64,000 bases of DNA from Bimastos eiseni (Eukaryota; Annelida; Clitellata; Crassiclitellata; Lumbricidae): assembly GCA_959347315.1 (NCBI GenBank), contig OY365806.1, positions 21,962,900 to 22,026,899 on the forward strand, written 5' to 3'. This document shows positions 1-13,500 of the stretch, in pieces (positions within the stretch are counted from its first letter, which is position 1; each line of letters opens with the position of its first letter). A program made the position numbers and the translations under genes. The notes beneath the pieces are model-generated. The model was not told the origin of the DNA. It searched no databases and saw only the letters and a program-made list of their open reading frames with translations.

Positions 1-785
1 TCTTTGGATGACTCTCGCATTTAGAACTTGTGAAGTATTTAGTCTCTCAGCGTTTATGATGATCATGAGCCAAAGAACGCTGATCAGCACAAACGTCGCC
101 TCCAACAAGCGTGGAAATCGATAGAAGTTGGGCCGCTTCAGTCGCTAATCCAGTCTATGCCATAGGGGCCTACAGAGTCGGTACATCATTAAGCAGAAAG
201 CAAACTGTATGCTAATAGCCTTTGTCTCCAAGACTTGGGTACAAATATTGTGTTTTGGTCTACTAGGCCCAATATTTTGTTCACAGTGATATTATAATGA
301 ACAAACTGCATCGCATAGCAGTTTCCTGGAAACTGGTCCTCTTTAATTGTTTCAATATATGATGGCAACCACGGACCGGATCTTAACCAAATTTGTACCC
401 ATATCTTTCATTTGACTTGTGTATGCACTGACAAAATATCATAAAAAAATATGAAGCCCTTACTGAGAAAACGCATTTTGAAAACGGTGAACAAACTTTA
501 GTGTCAGCCTATATTAATCAATTAATGATGATCTCATATCTCAATCCCAGTACATTCTACAGCGGCACAGTGCATAATAAGACTAACACGGATCTTAATG
601 TTAAAAAAATTCCAACACATTAACACAACTAGTCAACTTAATAAGTTATAATGAGACCTAAAAGCAACTTCACATATTTGAATCAAAAAGAAGTCTTTAA
701 AAGTCATTATTGGTTCTGCTAGATCTCCATTCTTGTGAGAGAAAGTTTAGATGTTACGGTCTTGTACATCTATTACAGAAATGTG
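1..785. other. Downstream flank / possible 3' UTR of DHX9
   Basis: AT-rich sequence with no credible coding frame. It could include a longer 3' UTR of the helicase gene. I see no RNA gene or terminal repeat here. Confidence 0.4.
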
Positions 786-790
786 TTTAT

Positions 791-1580
791 TTATCCGCTG
801 CCAAATCCGATATAATCATCACCAAACCCACTAGACCCCTTATCAAATGAACTAGGGCCTCTTTCTAAACCACTGAGTCCTCCACCTAATCCTACAGCAG
901 TAGATCCTAAACCTCCAGAACTACCACTTAAGCCTCCTGTACTTCCACCAAACCCTGCAGGATCAACACTACCAGATCCACCAAATCCTCCACCAGACCC
1001 TACATCAGATCCACCAAATCCTCTATTTGATCCACCAAATCCTCCACCATATCCACCAAATCCTCTATCTGATCCACCAAATGCTCTATTTGATCCACCA
1101 AATCCTCCACCAGATCCACCAAATCCTCTATTTGATCCACCAAATCCTCCACCAGATCCACCAAATCCTCTATCTGATCCACCAAATCCTCTAATTGATC
1201 CACCAAATCCTCCACCAAATCCTCCACCAGATCCACCAAATCCTCTATCTGATCCACCAAATTCTCTGCTTCCACTGAATCCTCCACGAGGTTCACCATA
1301 TCCTCCCCTTCCACCGTATCCTCCACTGTATGAGCCACCAAATCCTCCACGATTGCCACCATATCTTCCAAAGCCTGCACCAGCACCACGACTATATCCG
1401 CCAGATCCTCGTCCTCTGGACATTCCACCACGCGACTGTCCGTATCCTCCAAACAATCCACCACCCCTTCCTCCATATCCACCAGATGATCCATATCCAC
1501 CAGATGATCCACCTCTGTAACCACCATGGAAACCTCTTCCGCCTCCAAAGTCCCCAAGACGTGGCACCTTTGTCGGTGGC
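791..1580 (-). other. DHX9: DHX9 exon 30: Gly/Arg-rich (RGG) tail, stop codon and possible poly(A) signal
   Basis: A single exon encodes residues 1163-1424. It opens [20 protein letters not shown], has scattered RGG/RGF motifs, and then tandem units of the type [14 protein letters not shown], ending [10 protein letters not shown] before TAA (793-791). RGG tails of RHA bind nucleic acid and are arginine-methylated (family knowledge). It is clearly longer than the human tail. AATAAA (minus, 791-786) overlaps the stop, so the 3' UTR could be very short; an ATTAAA lies near 347-342. Confidence 0.92.
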
Positions 1581-4500
1581 CTACAAAATTACAAGAGAAA
1601 ACAACAGAACAAGTGAGACCATAAATATTATTGAAATTTTAATCACTGATTTTTATAGCTCTTTATACTCTCATGTCACTCTAATACTGATCTTAGAGTT
1701 AATTAAAACTGACAAGTTCATCTGCTGACAAGAAATGCTTGAACAGCTGTTTCCATGAAGAGGCCCTCAATCCCTTTCATACACATATAGAATCAACCGA
1801 TGATTATAGGTTCAGATACTGTAGATGTCTATTAAAGTGTCTACTGACAACTTAAATGGTCATGCATAAGCACGTGTGAAAACGGAGGGAAAGTTCATCC
1901 AGTGCATACATGGAAGGGCATTGTGTCAAATGAAGTTGTCCTGATCGAAATTTGAAAGTTATTTCAGTACAGACTGACTTAAACATTAACTGGTGAATTA
2001 TTATTTCGACCAAGTATTGTACAGTGCTGAGTGCAGACATCCACACAGAGATAAGGATATCCTAAGCCAATGAAGACACAACCACAAACCCATATTATAT
2101 TTTATGAAAATGAAAAAATGGTTTCATCATCAAAAACAGCATTAACTGATTACCTTAGGCCTACAGACATGGGTTCATGGGTTTCAAATATTAACCCCAA
2201 TGCCTCTGAATTCCCTGAGCAATATCATGCTGACCTTAAGCTCACAGGCATCATAGGTATTGCGGTTTAAAAAGTTCTACCACATATCAACCGCGATGCA
2301 AGACGAGCTTCAGTGGCTTAGAATAGGAGAGTGCATCAACTCAAACTCTGCATTCTTATGCATAAATGCCTCAACAACTGTACACCACTTTATCTCACAG
2401 ACCACATCAAATGAGCCCATGAGATCACGACTGTGATCATCAAAAGCCTTCGATGTTTTCGTACCAAGAACGAAGACTAAAATCAGCGATCGGGCCTTAT
2501 GAGTCGCTGGCCCACGTGCCTAAACCAGTCTCCCTGCAACCGTTCAGGAAACCAAGACCAATATGCTTTCCAAAAACAGTCAAAAACCGTACATTCTACA
2601 TAATGCCAAGCGTTAGTTTCTTAATTTGCGCTGACAGCGAATAGTCTTGTAAAGCACTATGTAGTTAGAAGTATCTTGCTATCAACGGCTCTATAAATGG
2701 TCATAATTACAATTACAATGGGTGGCAAAACATAAAGATGTTTCTTGGTAATAAGTAACAAATCGATAAATCGGGGTCTCAGGGCAAGAGGGTTAGGAAT
2801 GCATTTAAAATGGAATTAAAGATGAAACAAAAATGAGGCTTGACGTACTCTTCCCCTTCCTCTGATTTTACTCCAAACTTGGCTGCATTAGACCTTGAAA
2901 GGGCTCTCACAACATTCATGACATCTGAATCGACCTGCTGAGGTTCCATGAGTTCGTCTGGATTAGCAAGTGCCTTAACAATAAGAGATTCCAAAGCTGG
3001 TCGAAGAGCCACGATCTTGGCTGCTGTGGTTGGACTCATGGTCAGGTTTATCCTAAAATAAACAATAAAAATTATAAACAGTTTATCAAAGGCTAGAACA
3101 GCATATAAAAGGAGCATGTCTTAAAGCACAGTAACAGAGTTTCTAATCTTGATTTGCAAATGTGTGCTATGCAGAGTGATCAATGAGAATTGTACTGTTA
3201 CAGTTGAGTTCTTCAGCTAAGACCAAAAGTTTATTTTCCACAGCAGTATGCTTGAATGACTAGTACATTAAGTGAACCTTGACAAAAGTCTGTGACACGT
3301 ACAATTTAATAAATGACAGAAAATTTATTTTTGCCAAAAAAGGTGAACAAGCCATTACACTCACCATCCATCTAGTACTACAAATTCGCTGTCATATCGA
3401 ACTGATCGGCTCGCAAAGAGAAGCAACTGGATTGGTGTAACCATGGACATCTGTTTGCACGAGACAGCTCGAGTACGAATCTAAATTTTAAATAAAGCAC
3501 ATTAAGAAGCAATTCATCCAGTAACGTGCTACAAAGATTGTTCTCTAAACATATATAGTGAGTCATGACATGAAATAATTAACACTAGTTTATTGGGGAC
3601 ATGCAGTTAGATGTAACATGTAAACCATGCTAAACATTGAAAAGAATAATACTGAATATTTTCAATATCAAGCACTACAATTATTGATGAAATAATATTA
3701 ACCCATAGCACACAAAAATAGCTAATATCCAATATGGCAAGTTAAGCTAAGAGCTTTTGGGGACAAAAACCAGTTTGCATTAAGAGGAATGGCATATAAA
3801 TAAACCTGGAGTGTGTAAATGAGTCCACACTATATCTTGGAAACTTCTCTGCAATGAAAGATCCTAATCCAGGAAATGGTTTGTGTGCAAACACTATTAA
3901 TTAGCCTTGGATAAGTTTTCTGTTTGCTAAACATTCATGATGCCAGCCATTTGGCAGCTATGAGTATGAATAAATGATCTCCAACATGAATGGGTAATAA
4001 TTTGAACTGAATATTCAAGGTTTTCTCTTTGTCTTCAGTGTTGGGAGTGCAGGACGATATTTAAAAATCTCGGGGGTGTCGACATAGTAAAAAGGTTAAG
4101 ACCACTGCTTTTGTCGTCTAGCAGAGTTTTTTGCATACTTAATTGTTTCACTCCACAGTGAGAATTAAACCGAAATTTTCTGCCATTTCATGCAGTTCAA
4201 TAAGCAGAGCTAAAACTAAATGTGCAATATTACTAATAATATAATCACTTGCAAAATATTTATATAAAATCAACCAGTTAGCAAAGGCAATATGCAGTGA
4301 AGTATACCTTTTCACCGAAAACAAAGAATGGTGACTGAAAACGAATTGCTTGATTGGTACAATTGACCGAAGACTTGTGAACAAGAGCGGCTTTGCTTTC
4401 TGTTGTCAAAACCTTCCTCTTCTCTTTGTGATAGCAGACGTTTGGATACAAACCCATTGCCAACAATGAGATTGCCTAGAAATAGTAAAACATCCACCAC

Positions 4501-7500
4501 CATTGCTTCCTTGAGATCATCCATAAAGAATGACTGCAATGAGAGAGGAAGGAACATCCAAATATCGACAAGGGAAGTTATGTCCAAGAGAACGTGCATA
4601 TCTAAACGTAAATACAGTTATTTCAGTAAGACTGTGCCTTAAACATCGACTTCCTCGAATACTGGACAATATCGCATTGAGTTTAAGTAGTTCAAGAAAA
4701 TTGAACTTTGAAAGTTTCTTTTTTATTTTCAAATGAGCACATGTAAAAGGATCCACAATGCGGCATCACTATTCTCGAGGTATCAATCTGAAAATAAGTT
4801 CTTTCAAACTGGAGTTATTCAAGTTTGCAAGTATTATATTTTTTAATTCCATTGCCATAAACATATAATGTTTTCTACAACATACGATGACATAATTTGA
4901 GACTGAAATAGTTCAAGCAAATCAAATAATGAAACACTACAAAATCACTTAATTGGAACCAGACAAATAAACTAGGCTAGGACTTTGTGTTCATCAAAAT
5001 CTAATTATACAAGGGAGACTGAGCACAAAAAGTTGATTTAATAGCCCTGAGTAACTTACGACATCAAGTTTAGGGTCTGGTCCATGGAAATTGAAGACCT
5101 GAGGCAGGAGGCATTCCTCAGGAAATCCAGCATTGATTAGAATAGCAGACAACTGGTTCTGTTCCACACAAAACACGACATCATCTTACACAGGTAATTC
5201 CACACAAATGACTTAGTAAGAAACTAAATGGAAAAAAACTTGATTTGAATCTGAACTATTGATCCTCAAATAACAGTCACTTTAGAGTCACACAGTTTGT
5301 GTCTAATGACGAAAGTGGAGTTGTACTGGTAATGCATTACAACAATGAACCTAACCAGTCTGTCGATAAGTGAAAATGAAATAATGAAACACCTTTAAGA
5401 TAACCAGATTGCTCAGAAAGATGACTTATTTTGTTGTGCAATCTATGACACATGAAAATGAACTCTGAATCATGATCTTTCATGAGGTAAGCGGATACAA
5501 GCCTTCATGGTTTCCATAGTAATCCATAATAAACAAGGTGTTAACTCTTGGCTTTTCTATTATGAATTAGAAATCAAAAATAAAAAAATTCCTAAAAGCA
5601 AGGCTTGGAGTCAAAAGATGCAAACTGTCAACTATTCGATACATGCATCAGCAGCTGAGACCCTAGTGAGCAGAAAACTGATATTCTAGTGAGCAGCTGA
5701 GACCCTAGTGAGCAGAAAACAGATCAGAGCAAACAGTTAACTGAAACCATAGTAAGCAGCTGAGACTGAAGTGAGGAGCAAACAGACCACAGTGAGCAGC
5801 TAACTGAGCCCCTTGTGAGCAGCTAAAAAGTCATCAGTCTTCTTCCAAGGTAACTAACTAGCCTCACATCAGCTGGCAAACAAGACCGCTATAAAAAAAT
5901 AATCCTATAAAATCTGTCTTAAGATTGACAGAGTAAACTCAAAAGTTGCTCCTCTTAACTAGCTTACTGATAGTACATAACAAAATAAGTAAGAATTCCG
6001 AGTTTTTGTCTTGATATACAATACAAAAGTTAGGTCAGTTCAAAGGTCTATTTCTGATTGTGTGTCTGATTGCCAGACTTTGCTAATAGTTTCAAATAAG
6101 CAGAAGTATGAAAGCATGAAGAAGACTCTAAAACAGCGTTTCCCAAACTGTGTTCCGCGGAACCCTAGGATTCCGTGAGGTGAAGACAAGGTTTCCGGAG
6201 GAAATTTTTGGCGTGAACAAATGAAGACTTTGCTTGCCATCTGTATATAAACTTATATGAAAGAGAAGTCATATGTCATTAGTCATCAATATTTGTGTTA
6301 TTATTAAGCTAATCTTGGCCTAAACCTGTAATTGTCTGTATTCTCAAGCATTTGTAGCTGCAACAGCACAAGCTTAGTTTCGGACAGAGGTTCCGCCAAA
6401 TAATGTAAGATCAAAATGGTTCCACGGCAAATAAAGATTGGGAAACGCTGCTCTAAAATATGGTTTGTGAGTACATTTACAGTAACGTACGGTGAATATA
6501 GGCATGGATTTTCATACAGCTTCTAATATTGACTGGGGTGTTGCTCAAATGCAATGCTCAACCCCAACAGATGGCCAAAATAATTATACAGACCTTTGCT
6601 TCATTGGTCATTCTGAGTATAGGAACAGACAGTGATTTTGCTTCACAGAAATTGTATTCACTTTGTTCTCCACCCATTCTACAAGTCATTAACAGAACAT
6701 ATTGACAGCATGATTCCCAAATACAATACAATACAGTTAAGCATTTATAACGCGCTTTAACTAAACAAATCTTGCACGAAAGTGCGGTGCGCTGCATTCC
6801 TAAGTCATAACTCCGGGAGAATAGGTTAAGTCTTTAATTTTGATTTAAATTGTGCAACAGATGTGGCCTGGCAGACTGTGGTTGGAAGGCCATTCCATTC
6901 CATGGGCCCTGCAACTGAAAAGGCACAGCTAACTAACTAACTCAAGAAAATAGGGCTGGGTGGAATATCAACTTAGGTTCCTGGAAAGCCCTGAACCAGA
7001 AAACCAGTGACAATGTAGCACATAGAAAATTGATACTAATATTAATATTAATGCACAAACATTATGTGTACAGGCAGAAGTTGGCATGCACAGGCTGTGT
7101 CGATGACAACAGGAAGATTCACAAAGTAGCAATATAAGCAGCTCTGTAAAGTTTGGACAGAATCCAATATTAAGTGTGACATGCCATGAACGTCTGATTA
7201 ATAGTAGGTCCTGAGTTTAGATTTTATTTTAAAATTCACAAACTGTGTCTCTACAATGACTACAGCATGAGAGCCATCTGCTACATACCGTGCCTCTTCC
7301 CAGGCCTGGAAAGCATTCAGAAGTGCAACATGGTCACTGCACCTTGTCCCAGCAAGACTCTTGTGAACCCAACCAAGACGACGTCTGTCCATTGGAGTAA
7401 TAAATGGCTCAGAAAACGTCGTACTGGCTGCAATCGTACACATGGCATCGCCACAGCTAAAGAAAAATCACACAACAATGACATTGTACCAAGCCCACAG

Positions 7501-10500
7501 CTGTAGTCTAATAGCTATACTTAGTTTAATGTAACAGCTAAACTTAGTTACATTCTACAGCACCTTACAAATTGATATTTATTAGATACTCAACAACTGC
7601 AATTATTGTACAGCCAATCACAAATTGAATTCAGATACAACTATATACATCTATGTATTCAACATAAAATTTGATCAAAAATTTCTAGTAACAAATCAAT
7701 CACCCAAAGCTTTATCTAACCATCTCCTACATAACATTGTGCACAGTGGCAGAGCTTTGCACCACATTGTCCCATCATCACAAGATCATCAGTTATTCAC
7801 TGTTTACCAGACAGAAAGCAATGCCCATATAAAAGCAGTGCAAACAACAAGGCAGGTTACCAGCAACATGAACGCACCCTGTCACATAATACACGCAATC
7901 ACATGTAGTTTCTTCAGTTCTTAGTCTTCATTCATTTCTTACGATTAAATGCTTCATAAAGATGCTGCATTCTTGTATTCAGCTTAAGCCAACTAAGTAT
8001 ATGCTCCACTGATACTAGCCTTACAAGAATATGCATCCATAGATGATCATTTTGCCAAGGCGTGGTTCAATGGGCAATCGGGCAAGGATTCTACCAAGTG
8101 GCGTCAGTTCATCATTTCTGTCCAAAGCTTTCATCTCTAAACATATAGATCAATGCCAGGAGTATTAGCAAGTATGTATGTAAGAAACTGCACATAACAC
8201 AACTAAATAATTTGATAATACTTCCTACAATCCCTACAGTAGTGCAGAGGTACACTTTTCCCATAAGTAGAATGGAAGAGGTAAATGGTGCAATTTCAGT
8301 AAAAAAGACTGAGTGCAAGGGTGGGTGGGTGGGTTGGCAGATAGTGGCTGAGCAATTTTGTATAAACAATAGACACAGACAAGTATAGGAGATGAACTAC
8401 TATAGTTTTAGTTGAGACAAAGAGGAAAGCCATTTAACAGAACTACAAGAGATTACCAGAGACAATAACCTAGAGGACGATTTATGAGTTACACATGTTC
8501 TATGTGACACATGTTCCATGTGTTACTAACTAAGCCATTTACCCACAAATTTGAAAATCATAAGAAACAATAAGGGTAGGGTTAATAAGAGAGCAACCTG
8601 GATCTTGGTAACACAGCACAAGCAAGTGTGTGTCTTATCTCATAAGAATACTGTGACTGTATCATTGTCAAAGAACACAGGCATCAATCAGTCCAGTCAT
8701 GCATTCAATAAGCGTAAAACCTTAAGACAAAATAGTCAAGGGTTTCATTGCAAACCTCGGAGCAAAGCCTCTGCTTCAATGATGGCATCAATTGGTGGAG
8801 GCTCCACAGCCTTTGCCAGAAATGGACCAATTGGACCCAGGCGTAGCAACTTGATTGACAAGCACAGCTCATGTAGTGGTGTTCGAAAAATCTCAGGGGT
8901 TGTATGCTGGTCTAATCTGTTGTTCAAACATGTCAGAAAGAAATCAGGAAATGACACAAAAGATGAAATAAAAACTTTGCACAAATAAGTTCTGTCCATA
9001 AGTATTAATACTAATTATATATGTCTGCACTCATTCTACAAAACAGACTGCATCAAACAAATTGATCGAAATTTAACACCAGTAAGAATTTATAATTGCA
9101 GCAAATAGTTTAAAAAAGTTAAAAGCCCTGTCTTTATTTATCTGCTTTGCAAAAGCATAAAATAAAGTCATTTTCAGCTGAACTGTAGTAGATGAGCAAT
9201 AAACAGAGATTTTACAAAACACGCTATAAATTCAAAGGGCTATACAACTACTTGAATAAATGAAATGTCATCCATAAGTGAGCATACCTGTCATATCTTG
9301 CACGACTGCACAGATGGAAGCAGAACCCTGGACGCACACGACCAGCCCGACCGCGGCGCTGTTCAAGGTTCGTCTTAGAACACCACACAGTTGCATAGTT
9401 TGTCATATTGTTGTGGGATGTAAACAGCTTCATTTTGGCTCTTCAACATTAAATCAGTAAAACATTTATCTAACAAATAAACACACAAAAATACAAATAA
9501 ATACGAAAAACTATCTAAAGACTACGCCTGCAAAGAGCAGAAGTAAAGTTTAAATAAACGTCTTGTTTGTTCTTCTACAAAACAGGAATTGCAATCAGAC
9601 AAAAACATTTACTCTCTCTTTCACTCTATATATATATATATACATATATAGAGATACAGATACTCATTTCAAGACTTTGTTATCACAAATTCAATGGTCT
9701 CATGGACACCACAATTTATTAGCCATGTCTCTTTTGCTAAGCATATGTACAGAAGTCAGACAGAGAGCCTCAAAAGAAGGCACCTAATTTCCATTAGATG
9801 TCCTGTTAAATTGACTTTTTCTAAAACTTTAAAACCATCATTTTTTTAACTATTCCCTTCAGCAAATGATTAAATCTTTCTATTGAAATTCTTAAGCAGG
9901 CACACACCCCCCACTGCTAATGAATCATATCTACAATCAATGCCCTGGAAGTTTTGGCAAAAAAATCATAAACTCAGCAAAATAATCAATAACACAAAGG
10001 TAAAAAACTCACTTGCAAGCATCAATGACAAAAACCACATCATTTATTGTAACACTTGACTCAGCAATATTGGTTGACAAAATAATCTGAAATAAATGTT
10101 AAAATTCTGTTTAAAATCAAAGAAGCAAATGAACAGAACTATGTGTGTGTTGTAGATAAGAATAAACAAATAAAACTACTTCTGCAGCATACAACATGTT
10201 ACTAATATCAAGAGAGTATTTGATAAACCCAGTTATATTCAGGTCAAAGAGAAAGCAGCAAAACTAGTAGAAATAAAAAATCGTCACAGCTAGTTCAGAT
10301 AATTTAAGACATGGAGAAGCACTTACAGACTATAACCATAGGGTCTGTCTGGACAGGCAGGAGAATGCAAGAGTGTGCACTGTGCAGGCTGTATCTGCAC
10401 ATGGGTTGTACATGAGAAAACACAGATGTATTGATGAAACTGCACAGACATACCTTGGTGACACCTGGTGGCACTGGATCAAAAACTCTGTGCTGATCCT

Positions 10501-13500
10501 CACGCGGAATCTGGGAATGCAGCGGAAGAATACGATACTGTTGAGATCCTGTACAAGAATTCTGCATATCTTAATCAATATTTTAACATAAGCACGCATA
10601 TTTAGAATATTTTGCCTGAATATTGCAACTATAAAGCTTGGCAGCTCCACATTTTCATTCCTATAAGACAGTCATTTTACAAGACAGTTGTTGTCATGCT
10701 CCTAGAGACAACAATGTAACTGATCTCAAATGTATATACATTGTGCACACATACAAATATATATATTATAAATATACACAATCATAAATGTACATAGACA
10801 AAGATCAACTATTAAAATAATACTTAAAACATCATTGCAACATGTGTTTACATCATTCAACTGTTGACATTCACTGCTACATTAGTGCACAAACTACAAA
10901 AAGCAGATGATAATAACAGAGCACTCTTAAAAGCAGAACTTTCAAGTCTTGTCATATGTTGGCATTAATTTTTAGCCTAAATATAACTACTACAGAGCAC
11001 TTGTGCCAAAGAAGATTAGAAATAACGAAGATAGTCAAAAACAAAATCGAGAAACAATACGTACAATTGACCTTAAATAAGAGAAAGTGAAATAGGACAA
11101 CTGACCAAAGACAGGATGCTGTGAGAAATGCCTGTGTAGGGCAAAGATGATGTTCCAACCAGGCAGAAAGACCAAAATGGCCCCAGGAATTCCAAGCTCA
11201 CGGATATATTTCACAAGGGCCTGTAAATATTCACATACCACCAAAAATATTTCACCATATGAGAAATAAATGGCAGCAATTGGTAAAACACACAATTCTA
11301 TTGAAACCCGAACCAAATCTAACAGGTCACCTAGATATGATTTTTAAAGTGTTGCTATAGCATCCATGTCACTGAAAAGTGTGCTGCTCTCACACATTAC
11401 ATGAAAAATCCAACACTGCTCTTTCTGTCCATCACTGATGCACAACAGAAGTGTGCAGGCTAGATCACACATGACACTTAGTTTCCCCTGCTTATGACTA
11501 AAGTGTTAGTCATTAGTCAAACAGCATAACTGTAAGAATTCAATATAATATATAAAAATTGCATCTATTTGACAGCAAAGCAGATCTTTAGATTTGAAGA
11601 GATATTAGAAGGACAGACTTGCCTCAATCAGTTCAAATGAATGCTCCTTTTCGCTCATCATTGCCATAGCACGACGAGTCTTTTCTGAGTATTCGGTGCT
11701 CACAAGAAGATTGCAGTTCTCTTGCTAGCAACAGCACATTTAAAATCGATTACAACATCCATAATGACAGATGTATTTTACAATAGGCAGGGACAGAAAT
11801 CCATGTGAGCAAATACCCTGGGTCCTACACAAGGACTGACAGAGGTCCCACAGACAGAAGCATGGTCCAGCTGGCACTGACACACCAAAGAGGCACCACA
11901 ATATGGTGGCAGACAAGGAATCAGCTGAGACTTCCAGCATGTACCGAGAGACTTGGCTGCATTCAGGTATTTGATCAAAAAGTCATGCAATGAAATGTAG
12001 TGAAGTCAAGGCATGCCAGCTAACTAGAGTAAATCTGTAGTCAAGTCTGGTTGATAGAAAAGCATCTACAAGAGCAGCTGCAGAAGTGGGAGTAAGTGGG
12101 CATGAAAACCAAGATGTCAAAAAAATCAATATCCAGAAGCTTGGTTCACTAAGAGAGCAGACTGATCTCCCAATATAGCATCACAACTATTTAAAATAAA
12201 CAACAAAGGATGCTACTCCAATAACAATTAGTCAGTATGTTTCATATATGTAAGATGAAATATCACCAATCAAAACTGGATTGCAATATGATTTGATTTG
12301 ATAAAATCAGATGAAGACAGAAACCTCTTTGTTGCTTTTGTCATCATCTGCGTCTGCCACTACTTCCTCCTCATCTCGCCTCTTCTTGTCAGACGGTGGA
12401 GGGAAAAAATCCAACATCTGCACTGTATCCTCAAGGAAGTAATCTAAAACAAATAATTAATCAACAGCAAAATTATAAACTATGCTTGTCACAAGTTCTC
12501 TTATCTTTACAAATTCCAACACGTCTGCAGTGTTGCAAGTTATTGTGCTACTTGAAATACTAGTTATTTGCAGTAACTAGGTACCTTTTACCAAATAGTA
12601 CACACAGCATTAACTGATTTATTTATACTTTAATGAGGTAATCATAATGCAAAAGGTTTGTTACTTTGCATTGCTTCAACTCAAGCTTACCTTGTATCGT
12701 TTAGTTCGATAATGATGCTATAAACATTGATAACGGTGTTTGACGATAAAGATGCAAATTCTTTAGTTCACGAGCTTTAAAGTGATCCACAAATTTGAGT
12801 CTGTGCAAATGCCTTTGAGCTCTTTCTTTTTATTCGACAATTTAGAAGTCAAGGCCTAATGTCACAAGGTTGGGAACTGAAAATTCAAGTCAATAGTCCC
12901 ACTTACAGTAACTAAAAATACTTAGCCACTTTACCAAAGTAACTGAAATCAGTAATTAGTTACTCTTTTCTCAAGTAACTATTTGTAGGTGACTAGATGT
13001 CTCTTCATTTTCACTAACTAGTTACATAACTAGTGACAAAAACTAGTATCATTTGGAATGTAACTAGCATGGAGTATTTCTAAAGATCAGTCAACTAAGG
13101 ACAACCTCTATCTTAAAGTGAATAATAAGAAAATAACTGTCATAGGGATTTTATGTACACTAATGTTTCTTTAACACTGTACACTGATATCATGTACTGT
13201 CTATTAGGAATATAATTGGAAACCGTCCCTTTAAGTTTATTACCAAAGAACGGGTATGAGCTTACGTTGCACAGGATGGACCCTTCCATGCACTTCAACG
13301 ACCTGACAGCTGCCAAAATATTCACAGAAGAGGGTCGTGTCGACGGTGGCCGACATAAGAATGACACGCAGATTGGAAAATGCGTTCAGCATATCGCGAA
13401 GCAGGACGAGAAGAAAGTCCGTCTGAAAGAGAAAGAAATCAGTCTTTGCAGGAAGCACTTAAAATTGTTGACAACAAGAAACACTACAGGTCATCTGCTT

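Larger units (their letters stand above)
5060..8916 (-). other. DHX9: DHX9 exons 22-26: winged-helix and HA2 domain (residues 791-999)
   Basis: Exon 22 (8916-8756) begins [19 protein letters not shown] and contains [19 protein letters not shown]. Exon 23 (8136-8025) contains [19 protein letters not shown]. Exon 24 (7456-7289) contains [13 protein letters not shown] and [14 protein letters not shown]. Exon 25 (6678-6594) has [14 protein letters not shown]. Exon 26 (5158-5060) has [14 protein letters not shown]. Together they make the helicase-associated domain of DEAH/RHA proteins. Confidence 0.93.

Noticed and set aside
1000..1557. 185-codon frame of repeating [17 protein letters not shown] residues on the minus strand
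   Set aside because: It is an out-of-frame reading of the repetitive Gly-rich DHX9 exon; the RGG frame fits the homologous protein.
1330..1728. 132-codon plus-strand frame rich in His
   Set aside because: Antisense reading of the same Gly-rich exon, continuing into an intron.
2070..2270. 66-codon plus-strand frame in DHX9 intron 29
   Set aside because: No recognised motif. It lies just before a LINE fragment and may be part of it, but I could not show this.
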